From Mycoplasmatota bacterium (lineage in GTDB: Bacteria > Bacillota_I > Bacilli_A > RF39 > UBA660), in assembly GCA_022768045.1 (NCBI GenBank), contig JALEND010000066.1, forward strand, positions 1 through 32,140: a stretch of 32,140 nt of DNA, given 5' to 3'. Position numbers and translations under genes: made by a program. Position 1 is the first letter of the stretch. Each line of letters opens with the position of its first letter. Under the pieces are notes generated by a model that was given only the letters and a program-made list of their open reading frames with translations, did no database searches and was not told the DNA's origin. This document shows positions 20,192 to 29,168 of this stretch, piece after piece.

Positions 20192-20527
20192 GTGAATACA
20201 AATGTTTCGATTGAAATAAATGAAATTAATAAGTTGATTTTAGAAATATCAGATTGTAAAGATAATATAAAGTCTATTTTTAATAAAATTAATGATTTAA
20301 TGGATGAAACAGAAAATTATTATAGTAGTTATGCTGCTAGCAAATTAAGAAGCAAGTATAAATTATTTAATGATAATTATAAAGTTATACTTTCTAATAT
20401 TTCTAGCTATGCTAATGATTTTCAATCCCTTAAGAAAAAATATGTATTAGGAATGGATGCTGTATCTGAAAAGTTTTTAGCTGAGGCTAGAAAGATTGAT
20501 CCTCAGTTTTACAAAGAAAGGAGATAA
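20192..20527 (+). CDS. Small helical WXG100-like protein with degenerate WxG (YSS)
   Basis: ENYYSSYAASKLRSKY aligns with the (W/C)xGxAAxxF core of its neighbours. GTG start at 20192 with AAGGAG at 20177-20182; the ATG at 20159 would be almost leaderless. Confidence 0.6.
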   Translation: MNTNVSIEINEINKLILEISDCKDNIKSIFNKINDLMDETENYYSSYAASKLRSKYKLFNDNYKVILSNISSYANDFQSLKKKYVLGMDAVSEKFLAEARKIDPQFYKERR

Positions 20528-20532
20528 AATTT

Positions 20533-20835
20533 ATGGATTTTACAAGCGCTTCACATGGAGCTAGTGCAACAGGAATGGAAACTTATAAACAAGATTTAAG
20601 AACTAACGTTTTTGAAAAATTAAGAAATGCTCTTAATGATATTAATGATATCAAAACAGCTGTTAGTCAAGGTTGGGTAGGTACTGCTGCAGATAATTTT
20701 ATAGCAAACGTAATTACAGGAGCTAACACACTTAAAGATAACGTTAATGTTATTGAAGATAGTATTAATCAAGAACTTGATGGAGCTATATCTCAAGTAT
20801 ATGACATGGACGAAAATTTAGTAGAATTAGATTAA
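20533..20835 (+). CDS. WXG100 family protein (EsxA-like)
   Basis: 100 aa, helical; GWVGTAADNF; C-terminal YxxxE (YDMDE); good RBS (aaaggagat). Confidence 0.9.
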   Translation: MDFTSASHGASATGMETYKQDLRTNVFEKLRNALNDINDIKTAVSQGWVGTAADNFIANVITGANTLKDNVNVIEDSINQELDGAISQVYDMDENLVELD

Positions 20836-20857
20836 TAAGAAAGGAAATAAGTAAAAA

Positions 20858-21343
20858 ATGGGAACAATACAAAAATTTACAAACACTTTACAATCTAATA
20901 GTGCTAGAAGTACGATTGAAGCTGGTTTAGATAAGATGAAATCTGGTTTAAGTGCTATTCAAGGTTGGGCTGGTACAGCTGTTAACACAGCATCAAAGGG
21001 TTCAACATTTGTTGGTATGGATTACACAAAAGTTGACACAATAAGAGACGCTATTAGAACTTATGTAAAAAATATACAAGCAATTGCTGATTATTTAAAT
21101 ACAGATGCTGATCCATCAAAGGCATTAAAAGGAGAAGTAGAAGGCGCTGTTAAAACATATTTATCTAATATGAAACAAGAAATGGACGCATTTATTTCTG
21201 CATTATTAGCATATAGTGATAAAATGTTTGAATATGCTGAAGCATATAGAAAGAGCGAACAAAGTCTTACTAGCGATATTAATGATGCTGCAACAGAAGC
21301 TGCTTCAGTTGCTGAACAAACAACATATACAGAACAACATTAA
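20858..21343 (+). CDS. Extended WXG100-like T7SS substrate (161 aa)
   Basis: GWAGTAVNT in the N-terminal part plus a second helical hairpin-like region (ALKGEVEGAVKTYL) and C-terminal YRKSE (YxxxE). Confidence 0.7.
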   Translation: MGTIQKFTNTLQSNSARSTIEAGLDKMKSGLSAIQGWAGTAVNTASKGSTFVGMDYTKVDTIRDAIRTYVKNIQAIADYLNTDADPSKALKGEVEGAVKTYLSNMKQEMDAFISALLAYSDKMFEYAEAYRKSEQSLTSDINDAATEAASVAEQTTYTEQH

Positions 21344-21355
21344 TGGTTTTAATTT

Positions 21356-21649
21356 ATGAGTCTTTACGAATTAATAAGATTAAGATCTGAATATGAAACA
21401 GTGAGAGATTATTTAAATAAAATGATAAATATTCTTTCTAAAAGTAGTGTCTTAGATAATATATCTAAAGCACAAAATTGTTTAAGCAGCAATTATTTAG
21501 TTGATGATAATGCATGTAAATATAATAAAATTGGTAATCGAAAAGAAGAAATAAGAAGTAATATTTCTAAACTTAGAAGTATTTTAAGAGATGTAGAACG
21601 TGAAATAAACGATCTAACTAGAGCAATAGAATCATACGAAGAAGAATAA
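21356..21649 (+). CDS. Small coiled-coil protein of the T7SS cassette (YwqH/DUF5082-like guess)
   Basis: 97 aa, heptad-rich, in operon context; family assignment is tentative. Confidence 0.5.
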   Translation: MSLYELIRLRSEYETVRDYLNKMINILSKSSVLDNISKAQNCLSSNYLVDDNACKYNKIGNRKEEIRSNISKLRSILRDVEREINDLTRAIESYEEE

Positions 21650-21661
21650 GTAGGTGTTTAT

Positions 21662-21946
21662 ATGGCAAGGTTAAAAGCAAATGCAAATAAGTTAGTTGAG
21701 TGCGGAGAGGATATAATTTCTCTTTGTGATAAATATAATGAACAAATTGAAATATTATTTAACAAGTTAGAAAATGTAACTAACAGATGTTGGACAGGAA
21801 GAGCAGCCAACACATATGTGCAAATTGTAAAAAAAGATAAAAGTACTTTTACCAAATTTGGAAATGATTTAAAAGATTATGGAAAATTAGTAAGAAGTAC
21901 TGGAAATAACGTTAATACAATGATAATGAAATGGAAAGATAGATAA
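21662..21946 (+). CDS. WXG100 family protein
   Basis: 94 aa; CWTGRAANTYVQ. Confidence 0.8.
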   Translation: MARLKANANKLVECGEDIISLCDKYNEQIEILFNKLENVTNRCWTGRAANTYVQIVKKDKSTFTKFGNDLKDYGKLVRSTGNNVNTMIMKWKDR

Positions 21947-22254
21947 TGTCTAAAATTTATATAAATTCTGATGAATTAAAGTATGGCTGTATAGTACCTT
22001 TAAAAGATACCATTGATGATTTAGATAAAGTAATTGATTATTTTGATTATTTTGATATACCAAGTGGTTTTTCAAGAAAAGCAGAATTAAGAAATGTAAA
22101 AAGTGATTTAAGAACTATTAAAAACACTCTTAATGATGCAAAAAATTGGATTATTGATAGTAATAATGATTATAATTCATTATTAGAAAAGTTAAATGAT
22201 AAAAATGCAGGATTATCAAATTATTCTATAAGAAATAGGAATAATATAGTGTAA
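21946..22254 (+). CDS. Small helical T7SS-cassette protein
   Basis: 102 aa; TAATG overlap with the upstream WXG100 gene. Confidence 0.5.
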   Translation: MSKIYINSDELKYGCIVPLKDTIDDLDKVIDYFDYFDIPSGFSRKAELRNVKSDLRTIKNTLNDAKNWIIDSNNDYNSLLEKLNDKNAGLSNYSIRNRNNIV

Positions 22255-22256
22255 AT

Positions 22257-22285
22257 AAAGAGTAAATTAATTACTCTTTTTTTTA
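22257..22285 (+). terminator. Terminator after the WXG100 cassette
   Basis: aaagagtaa / ttactcttt 9 bp stem + T-run. Confidence 0.8.
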
Positions 22286-22330
22286 TTAATAAAATAAAAT
22301 GTTATATAATTATATTATACGGAGGACTAT

Positions 22331-24079
22331 ATGAAACAAAATAATATTAACTTAGTTTATAATGAAGAGTATTTTAAAAATAAGAAAAAAGTAAAATTAA
22401 AAAAAATAAAAAAAATAATTATTTCTATTGGTCTTGCAGGAAGTATTTTAGTAGGAGGTTTTGCAGGTTTTGTAGCTAAATCAACTTATGATTATCATAA
22501 TGCTGATACTAGTAGTTCTAGTGTGGTTTACGTAGATAAAGATGCAAATATAAATAACATTGATTCTGGCTATATAAGTGTTGATACAAGTAATGAAAAA
22601 GAAGCTAAAGGTATATTATTTAATAGTAAAATTAATATTACAAACAATGATTATAATAATGTACTAGATGAAATAGAAAACGTTGATTTAAGCTATGATT
22701 ATTCTAAGTATTATGACTTAGAAAACTCTTTAAGTGAATATAATAGTAAAACAAGTAAAGAAGGAAAAAATAATAATCTAATAACAAATGATAAAATTGA
22801 TTATAATAAACTATATAATTCTGTATTAAAAAATAATAAAAAATACTTAAATAGCAATACAAAAGATTATTATACTAAAGAGCTTTCTTCATCTGAGATA
22901 AAAAAAGTTTGTGATGTAATAATGGAAGTCATAGACGCTAATTCTAAAGATTATGATATAAATAATATAAGTTATTTATTTTCTAAATTAGTAATTGTAG
23001 AAAAAAGTACTACAACATCTTTTGCATATGTAACAGATCCTTCTAAAAGTAATGATTTTATTTGTTTGGTTATTAATCCTACTTTGATGGATTCATATAG
23101 CGATTTAGCTAAAATAAAAGGTGAAGAAGATAACGTAGAGTTTAATAAAAAAGTATTATGGCATGAACTTATGCATTTATTACAAAACTTATCAAATGAT
23201 TTTAATAAGGAAAATGGATTAGAGTCCGGTCCATTTAAAAAGTTTGAAAATTCTGATGTTAAAGTTAATTCTACATGGATTAGGTGGCTTTTAGAAGGTT
23301 CTGCTGAAAGAAAAATGGTGGATGATTTATCTACAAATCCATCTAATTATAAAAGAACACTAAGTTATTTAACTACTTATGATTTATCAAGAATATTTGA
23401 TGATGATTATGAGGTTGGGGATTTATCTAAGTCAGTTTACACAAATAATTTAAATGAGATGTTTAATAAGTTAAATATTAAATCTGATAAAGATAAAATT
23501 AATTTTTTAAAAATGATGTATTCTATAGATATAACTCAGAATAAAAATGAGGATTTCTGGCAATATTATGAAGAAAAAAATAATGTAAAATTAGAAGATT
23601 CTGATAAAAGAGAAATTATAATTGAACTTAGAAAAGAAGCGGTAAAAGATATGTCTTCTACTTATTATAAGGGATTATTATCATCATTAAAAAGTGGTAA
23701 GATAAATGATATTAATACGGTATTTTACTTCTTAAGATTATGGGAAATAGATTCTTCTAGTCATTTAGAAAGTACAACAAATGAATGTTCAAAAACTGTT
23801 TTAGATTACGTAAAGTGGCAAAATAACGTTGAAAACTCTTTCTTTGAAGCAATTAGTAATAACACAAAATTATCCTATGATGAAGTAAAAGATTTATATG
23901 ATAATTATTCATTAACATCTGTTAAAAATGGTAAAACAATAAATAATTATGATGAGTCTATCTTTTCAAATAATAAAAACAATTTTATTAAGAAAAGTTA
24001 TGATGGATATAGCGTTGCTCATTTTGCAAGAACTAATCAAATATATAATTATTTAAAAGGTGCTACTAAAACAAAATAA
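22331..24079 (+). CDS. Membrane-anchored HExxH metallopeptidase (gluzincin-like)
   Basis: Cytosolic basic N-terminus, TM IIISIGLAGSILVGGFAGFVA, VLWHELMHLLQ (HExxH at 23162-23176), WLLEGSAE candidate Glu ligand 40 residues downstream; GGAGG RBS. Confidence 0.75.
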   Translation: MKQNNINLVYNEEYFKNKKKVKLKKIKKIIISIGLAGSILVGGFAGFVAKSTYDYHNADTSSSSVVYVDKDANINNIDSGYISVDTSNEKEAKGILFNSKINITNNDYNNVLDEIENVDLSYDYSKYYDLENSLSEYNSKTSKEGKNNNLITNDKIDYNKLYNSVLKNNKKYLNSNTKDYYTKELSSSEIKKVCDVIMEVIDANSKDYDINNISYLFSKLVIVEKSTTTSFAYVTDPSKSNDFICLVINPTLMDSYSDLAKIKGEEDNVEFNKKVLWHELMHLLQNLSNDFNKENGLESGPFKKFENSDVKVNSTWIRWLLEGSAERKMVDDLSTNPSNYKRTLSYLTTYDLSRIFDDDYEVGDLSKSVYTNNLNEMFNKLNIKSDKDKINFLKMMYSIDITQNKNEDFWQYYEEKNNVKLEDSDKREIIIELRKEAVKDMSSTYYKGLLSSLKSGKINDINTVFYFLRLWEIDSSSHLESTTNECSKTVLDYVKWQNNVENSFFEAISNNTKLSYDEVKDLYDNYSLTSVKNGKTINNYDESIFSNNKNNFIKKSYDGYSVAHFARTNQIYNYLKGATKTK

Positions 24080-24103
24080 GCCATTTATTATATGGCTTTT
24101 TTA
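24078..24103 (+). terminator. Terminator after the zincin gene
   Basis: aagccat / atggctt stem + T-run. Confidence 0.7.
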
Positions 24104-24113
24104 GTATTTTAAA

Positions 24114-24145
24114 TTGACAAATTTTGCTATAACAAGTATACTTGT
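24114..24145 (+). promoter_or_regulatory. essC2 promoter with palindromic operator candidate over the -10
   Basis: TTGACA (24114-24119), 17 bp spacer, TATACT (24137-24142). Perfect 14 bp palindrome ACAAGTATACTTGT at 24132-24145. Confidence 0.7.
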
Positions 24146-24174
24146 ATATAGAATAAGAAAGTGGGTGTGTGTAA

Positions 24175-27100
24175 GTGAAACTATTTATTGAAGATAATGA
24201 TAAATTAAGTAAGTACACTTTGCCCAGTAAAGTAGATGAATCTTTTTTAATTACATATAAGCCAGAACATTCTAAAAGAGAGTATTCAATTAATATTGAG
24301 TCAAAAGATAATAAATGGATACTTAAAAGTAATGGTGTTATTAATTTATTAGAAAACGGTGTAAAGGTTGATGAAGCTCCTTTAGAAGAGTATTATTCAT
24401 ATGTTTTACAAATTGCAGGTACAAATGAACAAAGAATACTTTATTGTCTTCCTTTTATAGAAGAAAAAAGTATGGATGCTAGTGTATTTGGTGTTAATAA
24501 TATAACTATAGGTAGTTCAAATACTTGTAATATTTGTTATGATAATCCAAATATAGAAAGTATTCATGCAACTATTACTAGGAATGAATATGGTTATTTA
24601 ATAACAGCTAACCAAGAAGGAGTATTCTTAAACTCTAAACCTATTAAAAGTGCTTATTTAAAAGTAGGAGATAGTATTTTTATTAGAGGCCTTAAGATTA
24701 TATGGATGAATAAGTTTGTTAGAATATGTAATTCTTCAAATTACATTAGTATAAATAACTTAGCACCATATAAAGAAAAAGAAGAATATGATAATTCTAA
24801 TTATGGTAGTAATGATGCTAAAGATACTTATATGGATCTTTATGATTCTAAGTCATACTTTTATCACACACCTAGAATTCGTAATTACTTAAAAAAAGAA
24901 AAATTAAAGATAGATGAACCTCCTCAAGAGGATAAAATAGATAAGACTCCTGCTATTTTAACAATAGGAGCTAGTATTACAATGGTTTCTTCATCATTTA
25001 TGACTGGTTATACAGTTATATATGGAATGGCTAGTGGAACAAAGACTTTTGCTACTGCTATACCATCTATTGTTATGTGTATTTGTATATTAGTAGGTGG
25101 TCTTATAATGCCTAGACTTCTTTCTAGTTATCAAAAGAGACAAAAAATAAAGAAGGAAAACTTAAGACAGAAAAAGTACAGTAATTACCTAGTTATGAAG
25201 GGTAATGAACTTAAACAAATACTTACAAGACAAACAATGATTTTAAATAATAATTATCCTAGTGTTCAAGAGTGCTATAACATTATAATGAAACGTAGTG
25301 GAAGATTATGGGAAAAACAATTAATAGATGATGACTTTCTAGAACTTAGTGTTGGTTATGGTATGATAGATGCTAAAATAGAGTTAAATGCACCAGAAGA
25401 TAAGTTTATGCTTGAAGAAGATAACTTAAGAGAGACAGTAACTAAATTAGCTAAAGAATCTAAAAAACTTAAGAATGTACCTATTACTTATTCTTTATTA
25501 GAAAATAGATTATCATCAATTATTTGTGATATGTCTTATAAAGATGTTTATATTAATAACTTAATTTTACAACTTATTACTTTTCAAAGTGCTATGGACT
25601 TAAAGATGGTGTTTTTTATAGAACACTATAATGAAGATAAGTATGATTATGCAAAGTATTTACCACACGTATTAAGTGATGATAAGAAAACTAGGTTTTT
25701 TGCAACTAATTTTACAGATATGAAAGAGGTTTGTGAGAAGTTAGAATCTGAGTATAAAGAAAGAATAAAGTATGTTAATTCTCCTAATAAGGATGCAAAT
25801 ACTGTTATTGATAAAACAAATAAGTATAAAAACTTTGATTCTTATTATCTTATAATTACTGATTGTTATACTAAGATAAAAGATATACCATTTATTAAAA
25901 ATTTAATAAAGAGTAATGATAATTATGGATATTCATTCTTATTTATTGAAGAAGGTTTAACTGATTTACCACCAGAGTGTGAAACTTTTGTATATGCTAA
26001 AAATAGTGGTAGCTACATAGTTAAACCTAAGGATAAAGAAAATGAATCAATTCCGTTTGTAATAAAAAGTATGAATATCAATATGAGTCCTTTAGCATAC
26101 AAACTAGCTAATATTCCAATAGCTGCTAAAGAAGGTAAAAAAGAGCTACCTAAGAGTTTAACATTCTTAGATATGTATAATGTGTCTAAGATAGAACAAC
26201 TTAACATATTAAATAAGTGGAATGATAGTAATCCAGTATTATCTTTAAAAGCACCAATAGGTGTTCATGCTGATAGAGAATTATTTATGCTTGACTTACA
26301 TGAAAAAGCACATGGTCCTCATGGATTAATTGCTGGATCTACTGGATCTGGTAAATCTGAGTTTATTATCAGTTATATATTATCAATGGCAATTAATTAT
26401 AATCCATATGAAGTACAGTTTATATTAATAGATTATAAAGGTGGGGGACTTGCTGGAGCATTTGAAAATAGAGAAACTGGTATATCACTACCTCACTTAG
26501 CAGGAACAATAACAAACTTAGATACTGCAGAGATGAATAGAACACTTGTATCTATTAATTCAGAGTTAAAAAGAAGGCAAGCAAAGTTTAATGAGGTAAG
26601 AGATAAGTTAGGCGAAGGTACTATTGATATATATAAATATCAAAAACTATATAGAGAAGGTTTAATTGATGAATCAATCGCTCACTTATTTATAATATCA
26701 GATGAGTTTGCTGAGTTAAAAAGTCAGCAACCAGAATTTATGCAAGAACTTATTTCAACTGCACGTATAGGACGTTCCTTAGGAGTACACTTAATACTTG
26801 CAACACAAAAACCAAGTGGTGTAGTAAATGACCAGATATGGTCAAACTCTAGGTTTAAGGTTTGTCTTAAAGTTCAAGATAGATCGGACTCTATGGAAAT
26901 GTTAAAAAGACCTGAGGCAGCAAGTATTAAAGAACCTGGTAGATTCTATCTTCAAGTTGGTTATGATGAGTATTTTGAATTAGGACAATCTGGTTATTCT
27001 GGAGCTTTATATATACCTAGTGATACTATAATAAAAAAAGTAGATAATAATATTAGTTATGTTAGTAACATAGGAGCAGAAGTTAAGTCTGTTAATGATG

Positions 27101-28764
27101 ATGTTAAAGATAAGAATACTAAGTTGGTAGCTAAAGGAGATCAGTTAACTAACATAGTTAAATATATTATAGGGGTTGCTAAAAAAGAAAAAATAAGAAT
27201 TAAGAAGTTATGGCTTAATAGTATACCAGAAAATATAACTGTTAATATATTAAAAGAAAAATATGATGCAGAGTATAAAGAATATGAAATAGCACCAGTA
27301 ATAGGTGAATATGATAATCCTTCTAAGCAAGAACAAGGATTATTAAAAGTTAATCTAACTAAAGGTCATACTTTAATATATGGTATGCCAGGATCTGGTA
27401 AGGAAAATTTACTTACTACTATGATAGCAGAAACTTGTAGTAATCATAGTTATGAAGAAGTTAATTTCTACATATTAGATTTTGGTGCAGAAACTCTTAG
27501 AATATTTAATAAGTATCCTCAAGTTGGTGTTGTAGCAACTACTGATGAAGCTGAAAAGATAACAGATACATTTGTTGCAATAGATGAAGAAGCTGGTAGA
27601 AGACGAGATTTATTTACAGATTATGCTGGTAGTTATAAAAATTATATAAATGAAAGTGGAGAAAAGTTACCTTTAATAGTCGTCATTATAAATGGGTATG
27701 AAGTGTTTACTGAGAATTTTCCTAGAATATCTGATGCAATATTTCCTTTAATTAGAGAAGGTTTAAAATATGGTATTTCGTTTGTTCTTTCAACTTCTAC
27801 TAATGGAGCTGTTAGAATGCGTACAGCACAGTTATTTACTAATAAGATGACATTACTTCAAAATAATCCTGATGATTATAGATCTGTTATATCATCTCCA
27901 AGAGGTTTAGTACCAAAGAAATACTTTGGACGTGGTCTTGTTCAGATGGAAGATGGTGTATTTGAATTTCAAAGTGCTTACTTTGATGAAAAGAGCAATT
28001 TAAATGAGTCGTTAAGAGCGTTATCTAAGAGTCTTCAAGAAAAGAGTAAGAGGCATGCTAAGAGAATTCTTCTTATGCCAGAAGTTGTTATATCTTCTAC
28101 TTTAAAAGAGGAAACAGATGGATTATCTGGAGTACCAATAGGTGTAGAAAAAGTTAGTAAAGAAACATATTTATATGACTTTGATAAGTATGCTATTACA
28201 ACTATTTTATCTAATACCTTTGAAGATAAAGTACAATTTATATATGCACTAGCTAACATGTTAAAGGATATTAAAGATACTAAGGTATCAGTAATTGATT
28301 GTAAAAATATATTTAATAAAAAATATAATGATATAACAGTTTATAATAATGATGTTAATTATGCTTTATCTGAAATGATTAAAGAGGTAAATAAAGAAGC
28401 AGAAGGCATTAAACGTATATTTATTATAATTGGTTTACATGACTTTAAAGAAACAATTTCATATAGTTATATTACATACTTTGATTCATTAATGGAAAAT
28501 ATTAATAAGTTTAAAAACTCTAAATTATTATTATTTGAAACAGTTGATGACTTTAAAAACTTAGTTTCAGAAGATTGGTATAGTAACATAATAAATAGTG
28601 ATAATGGTATCTGGTTAGATAAGAATCCTCAAGATCAAATATTTATTAACTTTGACTTATCAGCAGATGATAAGAAAGAAATATTTAACTTTGTATCATT
28701 TGTTAAACAAGATGGTAAATCAAACGTAGTAAAATACATGATAGAAGGTGATGATAATGGATAA
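24175..28764 (+). CDS. essC: Type VII secretion FtsK/SpoIIIE ATPase EssC-like (copy 2)
   Basis: Full-length paralogue of the 15236 gene: same FHA-like N-terminus, TM pair, AGSTGSGKSEFI, ATQKPSGVVNDQIWSNSRFKVCLKV. Confidence 0.95.
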   Translation: MKLFIEDNDKLSKYTLPSKVDESFLITYKPEHSKREYSINIESKDNKWILKSNGVINLLENGVKVDEAPLEEYYSYVLQIAGTNEQRILYCLPFIEEKSMDASVFGVNNITIGSSNTCNICYDNPNIESIHATITRNEYGYLITANQEGVFLNSKPIKSAYLKVGDSIFIRGLKIIWMNKFVRICNSSNYISINNLAPYKEKEEYDNSNYGSNDAKDTYMDLYDSKSYFYHTPRIRNYLKKEKLKIDEPPQEDKIDKTPAILTIGASITMVSSSFMTGYTVIYGMASGTKTFATAIPSIVMCICILVGGLIMPRLLSSYQKRQKIKKENLRQKKYSNYLVMKGNELKQILTRQTMILNNNYPSVQECYNIIMKRSGRLWEKQLIDDDFLELSVGYGMIDAKIELNAPEDKFMLEEDNLRETVTKLAKESKKLKNVPITYSLLENRLSSIICDMSYKDVYINNLILQLITFQSAMDLKMVFFIEHYNEDKYDYAKYLPHVLSDDKKTRFFATNFTDMKEVCEKLESEYKERIKYVNSPNKDANTVIDKTNKYKNFDSYYLIITDCYTKIKDIPFIKNLIKSNDNYGYSFLFIEEGLTDLPPECETFVYAKNSGSYIVKPKDKENESIPFVIKSMNINMSPLAYKLANIPIAAKEGKKELPKSLTFLDMYNVSKIEQLNILNKWNDSNPVLSLKAPIGVHADRELFMLDLHEKAHGPHGLIAGSTGSGKSEFIISYILSMAINYNPYEVQFILIDYKGGGLAGAFENRETGISLPHLAGTITNLDTAEMNRTLVSINSELKRRQAKFNEVRDKLGEGTIDIYKYQKLYREGLIDESIAHLFIISDEFAELKSQQPEFMQELISTARIGRSLGVHLILATQKPSGVVNDQIWSNSRFKVCLKVQDRSDSMEMLKRPEAASIKEPGRFYLQVGYDEYFELGQSGYSGALYIPSDTIIKKVDNNISYVSNIGAEVKSVNDDVKDKNTKLVAKGDQLTNIVKYIIGVAKKEKIRIKKLWLNSIPENITVNILKEKYDAEYKEYEIAPVIGEYDNPSKQEQGLLKVNLTKGHTLIYGMPGSGKENLLTTMIAETCSNHSYEEVNFYILDFGAETLRIFNKYPQVGVVATTDEAEKITDTFVAIDEEAGRRRDLFTDYAGSYKNYINESGEKLPLIVVIINGYEVFTENFPRISDAIFPLIREGLKYGISFVLSTSTNGAVRMRTAQLFTNKMTLLQNNPDDYRSVISSPRGLVPKKYFGRGLVQMEDGVFEFQSAYFDEKSNLNESLRALSKSLQEKSKRHAKRILLMPEVVISSTLKEETDGLSGVPIGVEKVSKETYLYDFDKYAITTILSNTFEDKVQFIYALANMLKDIKDTKVSVIDCKNIFNKKYNDITVYNNDVNYALSEMIKEVNKEAEGIKRIFIIIGLHDFKETISYSYITYFDSLMENINKFKNSKLLLFETVDDFKNLVSEDWYSNIINSDNGIWLDKNPQDQIFINFDLSADDKKEIFNFVSFVKQDGKSNVVKYMIEGDDNG

Positions 28765-29017
28765 TTCTAACAAAGTATTAGTTAAAATATTATTACCAGA
28801 AATAGATCAAAGCTATGATATGTATTTACCAATAAATAGAAAAGTTGGTAACGTAGTTGAGCTAATTAATAAATTATTAGATGAGTTAACAAACGGAGCA
28901 TATAAAGGAAGTATACATCAGTGCTTATATGATGAATTTACTGGTAATATATATGAAAATAACAAACTAATAATTGATACTAATATAAGAAATGGTTCTC
29001 ACTTAGTTTTAATATAA
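28757..29017 (+). CDS. esaB: YukD/EsaB-like ubiquitin-fold T7SS protein (copy 2)
   Basis: KVLVKILLPEIDQSYDMYLPINRKVGNVVELINKLLDELT, paralogous to the 19816 gene; overlaps the essC2 3' end; ATG 28757 preferred (AAGGTG at 28745-28750). Confidence 0.85.
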   Translation: MDNSNKVLVKILLPEIDQSYDMYLPINRKVGNVVELINKLLDELTNGAYKGSIHQCLYDEFTGNIYENNKLIIDTNIRNGSHLVLI

Positions 29018-29049
29018 AATGCACATTTATAAAGTGTGCATTTTTTTAT
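29017..29049 (+). terminator. Terminator after yukD2
   Basis: aaatgcac / gtgcattt stem + T-run. Confidence 0.8.
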
Positions 29050-29168
29050 TTAATTTGTTAATAATAAAAATAAAATGTTTACATTTTAATTTTATTATAT
29101 GGACTACAAAAAAAATATGTGGTATAATTTTTCTATAATAGAAAGGTGTATAGTAAGAAGGTGTTAAA

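Noticed and set aside
21658-21855. 65 aa minus-strand ORF
   Set aside because: Antisense to a WXG100 gene in operon context.
26013-26207. 64 aa minus-strand ORF in essC2
   Set aside because: Antisense shadow, no RBS or domain.
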